Shown one piece after another: positions 44,961 to 52,983 of a DNA stretch of 64,000 nucleotides. This DNA is from Methylobacterium oxalidis (GTDB lineage Bacteria; Pseudomonadota; Alphaproteobacteria; Rhizobiales; Beijerinckiaceae). Made by a program: the position numbers and the translations under genes. Within the stretch, counting starts at the first letter, position 1. Each line of letters starts with the position of its first letter. The stretch lies in the NCBI RefSeq assembly GCF_007992195.1, contig NZ_BJZU01000052.1:22187-86186 (forward strand), in the 5' to 3' direction. The notes beneath the pieces are model-generated. The model had not been told where the DNA came from. It was given only the letters and a program-made list of their open reading frames with translations, and searched no databases.

Positions 44961-45410
44961 ATCCAGCCGTTGGTCCTGATGCCGCCATCGTGACGCGTCC
45001 ACGGCAGACGCCAGGTAAGGCTGCCGAACCACAAGCCGTAGTGGCTGAGTGGGCCGTTCGACCAAGTCCTACGATACCCCCAGAAGCGGCGATGAGCGGG
45101 ACGATAACGCCACCAGTACAGCACCCAGCGGTCACCTCGCTGACCGCCGCACGCGATCCCGCTCCAACTCACGTCCAGCTTCACGACGCGTCCTCCCCGG
45201 AGGGAAGGCAAGGTCGAACCGGCTGAAGACGTGGGCTGCCGGTCCATGAGACGGCCACCGGTCCGATCACCTCGGATTGTATCACCGCGGCGAGCACGCC
45301 GAACCTGGAGATCGCTCGGCGGGCATGAGACGAGGATGCCTGCCCGGATTGGGCTCGGCGCGCTCCTGCACCGCGCTCGCAAGCGCGCCGCGCCGAACGT
45401 TACCGATCCC
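44961..45410. other. Region without a supportable gene
   Basis: 450 bp upstream of the integrase remnant on the minus strand. Frames are open but nothing is recognisable. It may contain further decayed integrase or element sequence. Confidence 0.3.
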
Positions 45411-45653
45411 TCAGCGGCTTCGGGCGGTTTGCCGAACCATCTCCAAGTCGGCCCGGCAGGTCGCGAGTGCAGTGCGAAGACGACGGCTCCGGACGGGCGA
45501 GGCGGTTTGCACCGGACTGCTCGACCGGGCTTGCTCGGCGACGGCGTCGGCGGGACGATAGGCGCGTCCTACCATGGAGGCGGCAGCGACGCCGACAAGC
45601 GCGACAACAATGATCCCGAGGGCGCGGACATACTGCCTTGTCGTGATGGTCAT
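45411..45653 (-). CDS. Small membrane-anchored protein
   Basis: An 80-residue protein with one membrane helix (ALGIIVVALVGVAAASMVG) and a soluble C-terminus ending in the helix RTALATCRADLEMVRQTARS. GGGAGCACGCCC precedes the ATG. No family was recognised. It lies at the left end of the leftward block of unknown genes. Confidence 0.65.
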   Translation of the reverse strand: MTITTRQYVRALGIIVVALVGVAAASMVGRAYRPADAVAEQARSSSPVQTASPVRSRRLRTALATCRADLEMVRQTARSR

Positions 45654-45890
45654 GGGCGTGCTCCCATGTGATTGAGCACACGCCTGATGCCTTGATCGTC
45701 TTGTCGCTTCTGTGAGGCTGGTCACAGTCATCGGATTGCGACCGTGCCACGCCCCGCTCGGCTGCCGCGTTCAATCGGCCTCATCGTCATCCGTGCGCAG
45801 CTTCAGCGGGCTCCATTCCAGCTCGCTGAACACCTCCGGCTCCACCGTCCGGTCCGGCGCGAAGCGGTGGGCATGCTCCGCCAGCAGAGC

Positions 45891-46682
45891 TCAGGCTTTG
45901 TCGATGGCGGCATCCTTGCTCGCGCGGCGCTCCTCCACATAGTCGATCTCGCGAGCCTCGTGACGCGCCTCGTCCCGGTGCATCACCCGCACGCTCGCGT
46001 ACCAGGCACCTCTACCCCTGCGGTAGCGGGCTCGGATCTCGCGCCGCCGCTCGGCCTCCGCGCCTGCCGCCTCGCAGTACGGCCCCTCGCTCACGTACAG
46101 CCGCGCGCAGCGGCGCAACTCGTACGCCAAGCCCTTCAGCGCCGTCTCCGTCAGGTGCTCCATCGCCAGCGAGATGTCGGTGATGCTCGATAGGATCGTG
46201 TCGCGTGCCCGCTGACCCTCCCGCGGCAGCGGCGGCACCTTCGGCGCCGTGCTGCGCACCGCCCGGACCGGCTCACGGGTCTCACCCGCCCACGGCCAGA
46301 TCGCGGCGGTGAGCCGATCCAGATCCTCGGCCGTCACGTCCCAGAAGCGGCGCGCCCGGCGCTGGCGCTTCTCGATCTGCGGGCGCAGGTTCACCACCTT
46401 GCCGCGCGGCTTGGGCAGGTCGAGGTCGCGGAACCAGAGGTTCACGTCGTCGAGCTCGGTCTCGCCCTTGGCGTCGAAGGTCCAGAAGCGGCCGCGGGCA
46501 TCCAGCATGCGCACCGGCTTGCCGTCCTCGTTCTCCAGCACGACCTCGATCGCGCGTTGCGTCGTGCCGGCGTAGTCGGGCAGCGCGTCCGTGCCCCGAT
46601 AGATGCCGCTGACCACGCGCATCGGCACGTGGCGCAGGCTGCCGCCCTCCTCAAGCAGGTACCAACGGACGGAGATGGTCAT
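45891..46682 (-). CDS. Unknown 263-residue protein of a leftward operon
   Basis: Starts MTISVRWYLLEEGGSLRHVP. The N-terminal 90 residues form a beta-rich domain (PMRVVSGIYRGTDALPDYAG, RAIEVVLENEDGKPVRMLDA, RFWTFDAKGE). The C-terminal half is helical and basic (LKGLAYELRRCARLYVSEGP, RRREIRARYRRGRGAWYASV). After its TGA, the same frame stays open for 39 codons (AEHAHRFAPDRTVEPEVFSE and ELEWSPLKLRTDDDEAD) until 45771. The ancestral protein was probably 303 residues and has been shortened by a nonsense change. Not recognised. Confidence 0.68.
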   Translation of the reverse strand: MTISVRWYLLEEGGSLRHVPMRVVSGIYRGTDALPDYAGTTQRAIEVVLENEDGKPVRMLDARGRFWTFDAKGETELDDVNLWFRDLDLPKPRGKVVNLRPQIEKRQRRARRFWDVTAEDLDRLTAAIWPWAGETREPVRAVRSTAPKVPPLPREGQRARDTILSSITDISLAMEHLTETALKGLAYELRRCARLYVSEGPYCEAAGAEAERRREIRARYRRGRGAWYASVRVMHRDEARHEAREIDYVEERRASKDAAIDKA

Positions 46683-46701
46683 GCGGGCCTCCCGTTCCGG
46701 C

Positions 46702-46878
46702 TCAGGCGAGGGCGTAGACGAGGAGCAGCACGGCGGCGGTCAGCACGTTGCCGCGTCCCGCCTCATGGCCGGCTCGTGCGAGGAGATCGCGCTGCCAGCG
46801 GCGCAGGCGGTCGAGACCGCGGGCGAGAGCCGGCAGGCCGAGGGCGAGCGCGGCGCGCATGGTCAGGCGGGCCTTCAC
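46702..46878 (-). CDS. Small protein with C-terminal membrane helix
   Basis: A 58-residue protein starting at GTG inside the stop of the preceding gene (GTGA): MKARLTMRAALALGLPALAR, then RLRRWQRDLLARAGHEAGRG and a terminal hydrophobic helix NVLTAAVLLLVYALA. The overlap supports this start and translational coupling. Function is unknown. Confidence 0.6.
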   Translation of the reverse strand: MKARLTMRAALALGLPALARGLDRLRRWQRDLLARAGHEAGRGNVLTAAVLLLVYALA

Positions 46879-47144
46879 GAGCGCGTCTCCAGAGGCTGGT
46901 CGAGTTCGCCGTCGGTATCGGAGCCGCGCAGCCAGGCGATCTGGCTGGTATGGCCCTCGGGTGCGCCAAGGGAAGGCTCGGCGTCGCCGCCATCCTCCCG
47001 GTCGGTGTCGCCATCCATGTCGTCGAGGAGGGCGATGAGGCAGTCGGCCGTGTCGAGGGCGGCCTGTGCCGCATCTTCGATGGCGGTTCGCACGTCGATC
47101 TCGGCGGCAGGCTTTCGCGGCGGGAAAGGGTGAACCGTGCCCAT
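46875..47144 (-). CDS. Acidic hypothetical protein
   Basis: An 89-residue acidic protein. An N-terminal helix (EIDVRTAIEDAAQAALDTAD, CLIALLDDMDG) is followed by a flexible Asp/Glu-rich tail. It begins 3 bases after the stop of the upstream gene and ends overlapping the next one. No family was recognised. Confidence 0.62.
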   Translation of the reverse strand: MGTVHPFPPRKPAAEIDVRTAIEDAAQAALDTADCLIALLDDMDGDTDREDGGDAEPSLGAPEGHTSQIAWLRGSDTDGELDQPLETRS

Positions 47145-47147
47145 GGT

Positions 47148-47959
47148 TCAGGCCCGCTTCGCTGTCGTCCAGCGGCCAGCCTCAGACCGGGCAAACGCCC
47201 GCTCGATCTGGGCCGGCGTCCTCGCCGCGATGGCGGCAGCCTTCTCCCAATCGCCGTCCGCCAAGGCCTTGCGCATCAGCCATTCGCCTTGTTGATCAGC
47301 CTCGGTACCGTCGGCAGGCTCTCGCTTGGCAATCTCGTCCACGATGGCGTCGAACATCTCGGACATGCGATCACCCTCGCTGATCACGAGGTTCTTGCCC
47401 GAGTGCTCGCCGTCGTCGCCCGTCTTCGGCCAGAAAGCGCCGACGTGGAAATGCCGGGACGCGCTGTCGTAGAGATCAGCGAGGGCAAACAGGCTGTCGA
47501 GCGGCAACACGGAAAGGTGGGGAGCCGGCCCCCGCGTCTCAGCACGGACCGCACGGGCGAGGGCCGAGTAGGCGCGATCAAAGATCGTATGAGCACCGTT
47601 CTGCGGGCTTTCGTGCAGTTCGATCTGCCAATCGGCAAACGCGACCAGCGCAGGGCGCCCCTCGGGCGTCGTCGGGATGGTGGTGAGAGCTTGGTGCACG
47701 GTCGCGCTTTGGCGCACGGTCAGTTCCTCCTCACGGGCGAGCCCGCCGACCGCTTCGAGGCCCTTCGCCTCATATGCATCGTTCCGAGCTTCAACGGCCG
47801 CATGCGCAGCGCGGGCTTGCCTGATGGCCGCGAAGACCGGATCAGATCCGTGCTCGACGGGGGGGCGGCACTCGTCTGAGCAGCCTGCGTGAGTTCGGCG
47901 TCAAGGACAGCAGGAGCGTTCGGCGTTGCCTCGCCATCGCCGAGTGGGTTGCGCCGCAT
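47148..47959 (-). pseudogene. Unknown gene split by a frameshift in a G7 tract
   Basis: The N-terminal piece (MRRNPLGDGEATPNAPAVLD ... TQAAQTSAAPP, from 47959) and the C-terminal piece (DPVFAAIRQARAAHAAVEAR ... continuing through VRQSATVHQALTT to 47148) are in different frames that meet exactly at seven Gs (plus strand, 47859-47865). One more base there would restore a single protein of about 270 residues. The C-terminal piece reads well (FADWQIELHESPQNGAHTIF, FHVGAFWPKTGDDGEHSGKN). It is either a recent mutation, a phase-variable tract or a sequencing error. Function is unknown. Confidence 0.72.
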
Positions 47960-47979
47960 GACACGGGCGGCGGTGACCT

Positions 47980-48351
47980 TCAGGGCCGCCGCGCTGGCGC
48001 AAGGACGGCTTGGCATGGTCGCGGCAGGCGAGGCGAGCAGGGCGGAAAGTCGAGGTTGAGCGAAGCCGCCAGATCGGCAGTCCGCGCCTGCATGGCGGTG
48101 TCGAGCACCTCGTCGTGCTCCAGATGCCAGCGCAGGTGGAGCAGCAGCGCCAGCTCACCGAAGCGGGTGGCGCAGGGTGTGGCCAGCAGGCGGGCCGTGG
48201 CTGCGCAGAGTTCGGCGTGGCGCTGGGAGACGGCGGCCTCGGGCGCGACCTGGAAGACGGCCCACGCCTCGCTGTGCGCGTCGATGGCCGCGAGGATGGG
48301 GTCGGCGTGGAAGGGGATGTGCTCAATCTTCAGGGTATGGGCGCGCGACAT
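47980..48351 (-). CDS. Hypothetical helical protein
   Basis: A 123-residue protein starting MSRAHTLKIEHIPFHADPIL. It is Ala/Leu-rich and helical (AVSQRHAELCAATARLLATP, FGELALLLHLRWHLEHDEVL). No membrane segment. Part of the leftward gene block, 20 bp before the split gene. Not recognised. Confidence 0.62.
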   Translation of the reverse strand: MSRAHTLKIEHIPFHADPILAAIDAHSEAWAVFQVAPEAAVSQRHAELCAATARLLATPCATRFGELALLLHLRWHLEHDEVLDTAMQARTADLAASLNLDFPPCSPRLPRPCQAVLAPARRP

Positions 48352-48424
48352 CGTTCGGGCTCCGGCTGGGGCTCGTGGCAGAGGGCTGACGGTGAGAAGG
48401 GGGTGGGTCCGGTTTGGGCGCCGA

Positions 48425-48640
48425 TCAGACCGGCGGCGCGCGCGGCTCGCTCGGATCGGAGAAGCCGGCGCGGAGCGTGCGGCAGTGCGCGATAGCCCAG
48501 CCGTGCTGCTCACGGAGAGCGGGCTCACCGCGGCTGATGCGCAGGCGACAGGAGGCCGCCAGCCGCAGGCAGATGGCGTGGTCCTCGCGGGCGCCGCGCA
48601 GGCGCACGGCCGGCAAGCGCTGAGGCAGGGGGAGCATCAT
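48425..48640 (-). CDS. Hypothetical protein
   Basis: A 71-residue frame (MMLPLPQRLPAVRLRGARED, AICLRLAASCRLRISRGEPA) in the leftward block. The start lies 9 bp after the upstream stop, with GAGCTGCG as a possible ribosome site. Basic, with several Cys; no family recognised. Confidence 0.55.
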   Translation of the reverse strand: MMLPLPQRLPAVRLRGAREDHAICLRLAASCRLRISRGEPALREQHGWAIAHCRTLRAGFSDPSEPRAPPV

Positions 48641-48649
48641 CGTCGCAGC

Positions 48650-49033
48650 TCAGTGCGCAGCAGCGCGGCGCTGCGCCTTGGCAGCGGCCCAGGCCTGCTT
48701 GAGAGCGCTGCCGATCAGAGTGCGGTAGGAGCGGCCGATGATTGCGGCCATCTGCTCGCGGACGATCGCGACGGCGAGGTTCATGGTGGCGCGGCGGTCG
48801 TAGCCGGCGGCAGAGGCAAGCGGCTGAGCGGCAGCCCGGGCGAGAGTGGCGCGAGCCTCGCGGTAGGCGCGGACGCTCTCCGCGCGCGCGTGCTGGCGAG
48901 CGATGCGCTCGACCAGGGTAGCGGGTGCTGCGACGGAAGAACGATCGGCGCGGATATCGCGGAGGGTGGCAGGCCAAGAAAGGGAGCGGGGGGAGGGCGT
49001 TTCCAGAGGCTCATTGAACCGCGGACGCTTCAT
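48650..49033 (-). CDS. Hypothetical protein, first gene of the leftward operon
   Basis: A 127-residue basic, Ala/Arg-rich protein (MKRPRFNEPLETPSPRSLSW, LVERIARQHARAESVRAYRE, REQMAAIIGRSYRTLIGSAL). It is the gene nearest the divergent promoter with the palindromic sites at 49059-49093, so it leads the transcript. A nucleic-acid-binding role would fit its charge but is not shown. Confidence 0.62.
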   Translation of the reverse strand: MKRPRFNEPLETPSPRSLSWPATLRDIRADRSSVAAPATLVERIARQHARAESVRAYREARATLARAAAQPLASAAGYDRRATMNLAVAIVREQMAAIIGRSYRTLIGSALKQAWAAAKAQRRAAAH

Positions 49034-49058
49034 TTTCGCCCGCCGATGAGCCACATTA

Positions 49059-49093
49059 GACCATCGATGGTCCAAGTCAGACCAATTTGGACC
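49059..49093. promoter_or_regulatory. Two palindromic operator-like sites in a divergent promoter
   Basis: GACCATCGATGGTC (49059-49072) is a perfect 14-bp palindrome and GACCAATTTGGACC (49080-49093) is a near-palindrome with the same GACC/GG(A/T)C ends, 21 bp centre to centre (two helical turns). They sit between the leftward operon and the XRE regulator, where autoregulation is expected. Confidence 0.6.
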
Positions 49094-49129
49094 GTGTGCT
49101 GTACATTTTCGACCACAAGAAGGTAGCGG

Positions 49130-49375
49130 TTGCTGACAGGGGCACAGATGCGCATGGCTCGTGGCTATCTGCGTTGGTCGGCAAGGGATCTGTCTGAAGC
49201 GTCTGGTGTGTCAGGGACAACCATCAAGCGGATGGAGGAAACTGACGGTGTGCCCAAGTCGATGGCGGACAATGTGGCGGCGATCCAGCAGGCCTTCGAG
49301 AAGGCTGGCATCCAACGTATTCCGCGGAACGGTGGTGGCCCTGGCGTTCGCCTACGCGAGCCGCAGGGATCATGA
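49130..49375 (+). CDS. XRE-family helix-turn-helix regulator
   Basis: An 81-residue protein: ARGYLRWSARDLSEASGVSG followed by TTIKRMEETDG is a compact XRE/Cro helix-turn-helix; the rest (NVAAIQQAFEKAGIQRIPRN) is the usual dimer tail. The likely start is TTG 49130 with AAGGTAG ahead. It overlaps the downstream binding-protein gene by ATGA. It is the probable repressor for the two palindromes and the leftward operon. Confidence 0.85.
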   Translation: MLTGAQMRMARGYLRWSARDLSEASGVSGTTIKRMEETDGVPKSMADNVAAIQQAFEKAGIQRIPRNGGGPGVRLREPQGS

Positions 49376-50394
49376 GGCTGGCATCTGCCCTTGTCAGCCT
49401 GCTCGCCGCTTTCAGCGCACCCTCGCCCGCTGTTGCCACTGAGCGCACACGGCTGATCATCTACACCGCGCTTGAGCCTGAGCAGCACGCACCGTTCAAG
49501 CAAGCCATTGAGGCTGCTGTACCTGAAGTCGAGGTCTCGTGGGTCTGGCACCAAACTGGCGTGCTGACCGATCGGATCCTCGCCGAACGCGATCACATGC
49601 AGGCCGACATGGTGCTGGGGCTCGCTGCCACCAGCCTCATCGCCTTCGAGAAGCTCGGCCTTCTCCTATCCTACGAGCCCGTCGGCGCAGACCAGCTTCG
49701 CAGGCCGTTTCGAGATCCAACAGCGCCCTACACTTGGACCGGCATGGACGCGTATCTCGGCGTGATCTGCCTGAACAGCGACCTTGCCCACCGCGGTCAT
49801 GTTCTCACGCCGACGCGGTGGCAGCACCTTCTCAGGCCGGAATGGAAGGGTCGCCTCGTTCTACCCAGCCCGGTCATGACGGGGACGGGCTACCTCCTCG
49901 TCGCGAACTGGATCCAGAACATGGGTGAGGACGCGGCTTGGGCCTTCATGGATGCCCTGGATCAGAACGTCGTCGCCTACCTCGCCACCGGGTCTGGTCC
50001 TTGTGAGGAGGTCGCCAAGGGGCGCCATCTTGCTGGCTTGAGCTACGACATGCGGGCTGCGCTGCTGAAGGAGGGCGGAGCGCCGATCCAGATCCTCGTT
50101 CCCGCCGATGGTGTGGGATGGGAGCTTGAGGCTTTCGCCATCAATGCGGGTTCACCTCACGCTGAACTCGCGAAGCGGGTGGCAGATTGGGCAGCAAGCC
50201 GTGCTGCCAACGAACTCTACGCCCAGACCTTCGCTATCGTTGCGCATCCAGAAGTTTCCAATCCGCCCTCCACCTATCCGCCGCACATCGAAGCGCGCAT
50301 GGCGAAGAACGATCTCTCGTGGATGGCCGAGAACCGAACACGGGTGCTAGCAGAATGGATACGGCGCTATGGAGCGAAGGCGCAAGCGAACTGA
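49372..50394 (+). CDS. Periplasmic solute-binding protein (iron or phosphonate type)
   Basis: A 340-residue protein with a signal peptide (LASALVSLLAAFSAPSPAVA). The extracellular solute-binding fold starts LIIYTALEPEQHAPFKQAIE, with WVWHQTGVLTDRILAERDHM and PSPVMTGTGYLLVANWIQNM. It resembles binding proteins for ferric iron or 2-aminoethylphosphonate (SBP_bac_6/FbpA group). No permease or ATPase gene is near, so it may serve a distant transporter or act as a sensor. Its ATG lies in the stop of the XRE gene. Confidence 0.85.
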   Translation: MRLASALVSLLAAFSAPSPAVATERTRLIIYTALEPEQHAPFKQAIEAAVPEVEVSWVWHQTGVLTDRILAERDHMQADMVLGLAATSLIAFEKLGLLLSYEPVGADQLRRPFRDPTAPYTWTGMDAYLGVICLNSDLAHRGHVLTPTRWQHLLRPEWKGRLVLPSPVMTGTGYLLVANWIQNMGEDAAWAFMDALDQNVVAYLATGSGPCEEVAKGRHLAGLSYDMRAALLKEGGAPIQILVPADGVGWELEAFAINAGSPHAELAKRVADWAASRAANELYAQTFAIVAHPEVSNPPSTYPPHIEARMAKNDLSWMAENRTRVLAEWIRRYGAKAQAN

Positions 50395-50468
50395 TGCTTA
50401 CCGAGCACCTGAAGACGAAGAGCTATCTGAAATGAGCACGGCGATCCGCCGGCACTCCCAGTGTAGCG

Positions 50469-50734
50469 ATGACGGAACTTAGCCGCCTCCCACCGCCTTG
50501 GCACGTCGTCGAGCTTGAGGATGCCTATCGCGTCGAGGACGCCAACGGCCTCTTGGTTGCCCAGGTGCGCTTCATAAGCGATCCGGAACAGCACGGCCTC
50601 ACAGGTCGCCTGTCAAAGACGAGGCTTGGCAGGTCGCGCTTCAGGTGGCCAACACGCCAACCATGCAGTTCGTCTTGATGGAACTTGAGAAGGAGCGAGC
50701 GGAGACGCGGGCTGCTGCGGCACCGAAAAAATAA
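50469..50734 (+). pseudogene. Frameshifted small hypothetical gene
   Basis: The first frame gives MTELSRLPPPWHVVELEDAY and RVEDANGLLVAQVRF, a pattern seen in short Methylobacterium proteins. From about 50615 the coding frame moves by one to DEAWQVALQVANTPTMQFVL and MELEKERAETRAAAAPKK before TAA 50732-50734. One indel explains both. If expressed, only a 69-residue hybrid would be made. Confidence 0.65.
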
Positions 50735-50791
50735 ATACGTGGCGGCTTCGGCCGCCGCCCTCTTCATCGAGGAGAATAACGAGGATTGGAT

Positions 50792-50884
50792 GTGGCAGAG
50801 AAGATTGGAAAATCAGCCGGCAGATGGCTTCTGATCGGAGCCATTCTGGTCTTCATCCTCTGGATCGCGTTTCATCTCCGCTGA
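50792..50884 (+). CDS. One-helix membrane microprotein
   Basis: A 30-residue peptide from GTG 50792 (MAEKIGKSAGRWLLIGAILV, then FILWIAFHLR), with GAGGA six bases ahead. A basic start and a single hydrophobic helix. Function is unknown. Confidence 0.55.
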   Translation: MAEKIGKSAGRWLLIGAILVFILWIAFHLR

Positions 50885-50957
50885 AGACTGACGCGCCGAC
50901 ATTCATGACAGAGGCCAGGCAGCGGCGTTCAGTGCCGGACGGTTCCTTGGCAAGAGG

Positions 50958-51797
50958 CTAGAACATACCTTTGTCACGCTGTCCCCTCTGACGCATTTGC
51001 AGCTGGCTCTTCGCCACATCGGTCAAGGGTTCAATCAAGCTTTCTTCGGTGCGGCTTGGACGGAGATGCAGGTAATCTGGAGCGAAGCCGGAAAATCGCT
51101 TCAGCTCCTCGATGTCAAGCAGAACAAGGCTTCGCCATTTTTGATCAACAAGTCTTAAGCTTTTTAAATTTTGCAGAACTCTGTTTACATGGACATGTGA
51201 AATTCCGGCCGTATCTGCAAGCTCTGATTGGGTTATCGGTAGTTTATAACTGTTGCCGCGGATGATGCCTACAGCCTCAAGGCGCACCATCATCTCACAT
51301 AGGAAGTGCGCGACTTGCTTGTCAGCCGAACGCCTACCGACGCCGACAAGCCACTCTTGCAGAATGGCTTCGTCTACCAACACAGACCACCACAGAGCCT
51401 TGTAGATGTTGGGGTGATATGCAGCCAATTCCTTCACGGTGCGGTATGGGATCGCCGCAACCGAGCAAGGAGTGAGCGTGCCGATTGAGTGCACCATCTG
51501 GTTCAGGATGGAAGCGTGGAGGTCGCATCCGTCTCCGGGGATCAAGTAAGCGACGATCGAACGGCTCCCGTCCGGCAGCAGCTTATAGCGGCAAGCAAAG
51601 CCGTCCAGGATGATGAACGCATGCTCCGGTGCATCGCCCTGAGAGATCAGATCACGATGCGCTTCGACCTGCACGACCTTAGCTGTTGCCTGTTCAAGCG
51701 CTTGGCGGTCAGCATCGGAGAGAGGGGCCCGCAGCCCGAGCTTCTTGATAAAAAGGTTCGCCATTTGCCGATTAGGAAGCAGACTAGGGAACGCCAT
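50958..51797 (-). CDS. Crp/Fnr family transcriptional regulator
   Basis: A 279-residue regulator: sensor barrel (FIILDGFACRYKLLPDGSRS, AYLIPGDGCDLHASIL) and helix-turn-helix (ITQSELADTAGISHVHVNRV). Its codons are richer in A/T than those of 9806 and 38611, suggesting later arrival. No FNR Cys cluster. MANLFIKKLGLR at 51764 is an alternative start. It is the third member of the same subgroup in the window. Confidence 0.86.
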   Translation of the reverse strand: MAFPSLLPNRQMANLFIKKLGLRAPLSDADRQALEQATAKVVQVEAHRDLISQGDAPEHAFIILDGFACRYKLLPDGSRSIVAYLIPGDGCDLHASILNQMVHSIGTLTPCSVAAIPYRTVKELAAYHPNIYKALWWSVLVDEAILQEWLVGVGRRSADKQVAHFLCEMMVRLEAVGIIRGNSYKLPITQSELADTAGISHVHVNRVLQNLKSLRLVDQKWRSLVLLDIEELKRFSGFAPDYLHLRPSRTEESLIEPLTDVAKSQLQMRQRGQRDKGMF

Positions 51798-52014
51798 AAA
51801 TCAACTATGTTAACGCAGTCGAGATCGGCGCACGACGTATCAAAGGCAGACGCTCGTTGCCTTGTGCGCAGTCCCGAAAGTACGGTTGCTACTCAGCAGG
51901 GAGCGCGAGCCTCATTATTCTGAAAATCAGGAAATGATATTTCTGCGCGCTTTGGTACGAATGTAGTGTGAGCCACATAGAGGCCATTTGCGCTCATGGC
52001 TTGGGAGATATGCT

Positions 52015-52185
52015 ATGTCATGTGCAAGTAATGGGGCGCAGCTGGATCCACCGCACAATGTTGACCAACAATCGCTTGGCAGACTTTCGGCGACCTGTGA
52101 TCAAGACGCAGTTGTGCGAGCGCATGTGCGCACGGTCCTGCGCAGATTGGCGCACCGTTCACGGAGAGATCTAAGGAAAATATAG
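52015..52185 (+). CDS. Microprotein with VRAHVRTVLRRL motif (paralogue 2)
   Basis: A 56-residue protein (MSCASNGAQLDPPHNVDQQS ... ) whose C-terminal part contains VRAHVRTVLRRL, identical to the minus-strand gene at 22269, with only synonymous DNA differences inside the motif. GGGAGATATGCT precedes the ATG. The N-terminal parts do not align. Function is unknown. Confidence 0.62.
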   Translation: MSCASNGAQLDPPHNVDQQSLGRLSATCDQDAVVRAHVRTVLRRLAHRSRRDLRKI

Positions 52186-52227
52186 TAATTTTATCAATTG
52201 GCCAAATTCATCTCGCACTTCGAGGTG

Positions 52228-52350
52228 TCAATTTTTCTCTACCTCAGATAACAGACCTGCCTCACGAAACTCTTTGATTGTCGCCAAAGCTTCGGAACGA
52301 ACTTGATCATCGCCGTCAGCGACAACACCCGTCACGTCCTCAATTGCCAT
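52228..52350 (-). CDS. Small acidic hypothetical protein
   Basis: A 40-residue frame (AIEDVTGVVADGDDQVRSEA, LATIKEFREAGLLSEVEKN), acidic and helical. No ribosome site is visible, and it may be the end of a longer decayed gene. It lies in a low-GC, gene-poor stretch. Confidence 0.35.
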   Translation of the reverse strand: MAIEDVTGVVADGDDQVRSEALATIKEFREAGLLSEVEKN

Positions 52351-52614
52351 TGATCCACTGATCAACCGAAAGAAGTCGCGCGCCGGCATCTGATGTCACA
52401 CGCCTACAGGGGTTCATGAAGCGAGCAGAAGCTGCGCTGTGCTGGATTTACATTCATCAGGCGTCTCGCCAACAGGCGTGTAAATCCTACGGCAGGGGTT
52501 TTGCGGCTTAGCGGACAAAAGCAAAAGATTTACGCTGTCCCCACCACGTATGCGGCGCGTGAAGGCTCAGCCTTTTGAATGAGCCCCCGGTGCTCACGCA
52601 ACGCCTGCCTCAGA
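52351..52614. other. Low-GC region before an integrase remnant
   Basis: 264 bp without a supportable gene; likely debris of element insertion. Confidence 0.3.
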
Positions 52615-52810
52615 GTTCCTCCAGAGGACCAGCAACCTTGCGGCCCTTCAGGCAATCTTCGGACGCCGAACGGTCACGATGACGATGCGCCACGCTCACG
52701 TGGCAACGAATCATCTCCACGAGGCGATGGCGAAGTTCGGCACGAATGCCGGCGGACCTGAAGGGGTTTTTGCTCCTTACACGAAAGAGGAGTTTCGGGT
52801 AAGCATCTGA
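52615..52810 (+). pseudogene. Tyrosine recombinase C-terminal remnant
   Basis: The frame reads RTSNLAALQAIFGRRTVTMT followed by MRHAHVATNHLHEAMAKFGT and ends at TGA 52808-52810. This is the tail of a XerC/D-like recombinase in which the usual GHKT and MRYAH are changed to GRRT and MRHAH. The catalytic Tyr is therefore lost. It sits just upstream of the intact integrase and marks an insertion hotspot. Confidence 0.75.
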
Positions 52811-52949
52811 TATCATTGGCGGAAGGGGTGTCCGCCAAATCAGCGTCCGCTGAGATTTCCGTGCGTCCGAAGATGCGTTGATTTCACTGCGCAATTCGCT
52901 GCAGTCGCGCTTCCGAAGTCCGCCGTCGTTCGCTACAATCCGTGTCGCC

Positions 52950-52972
52950 TGTTGGGGTAAATGTTGGGGTAA
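52950..52972 (+). repeat. Tandem TGTTGGGGTAA repeats at the integrase promoter
   Basis: Two copies of TGTTGGGGTAA (52950-52960 and 52962-52972) lie 12 bp apart, just before the integrase start. They may be arm-type binding sites or part of an attachment site. Confidence 0.55.
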
Positions 52973-52983
52973 GGGGAGGGCGG

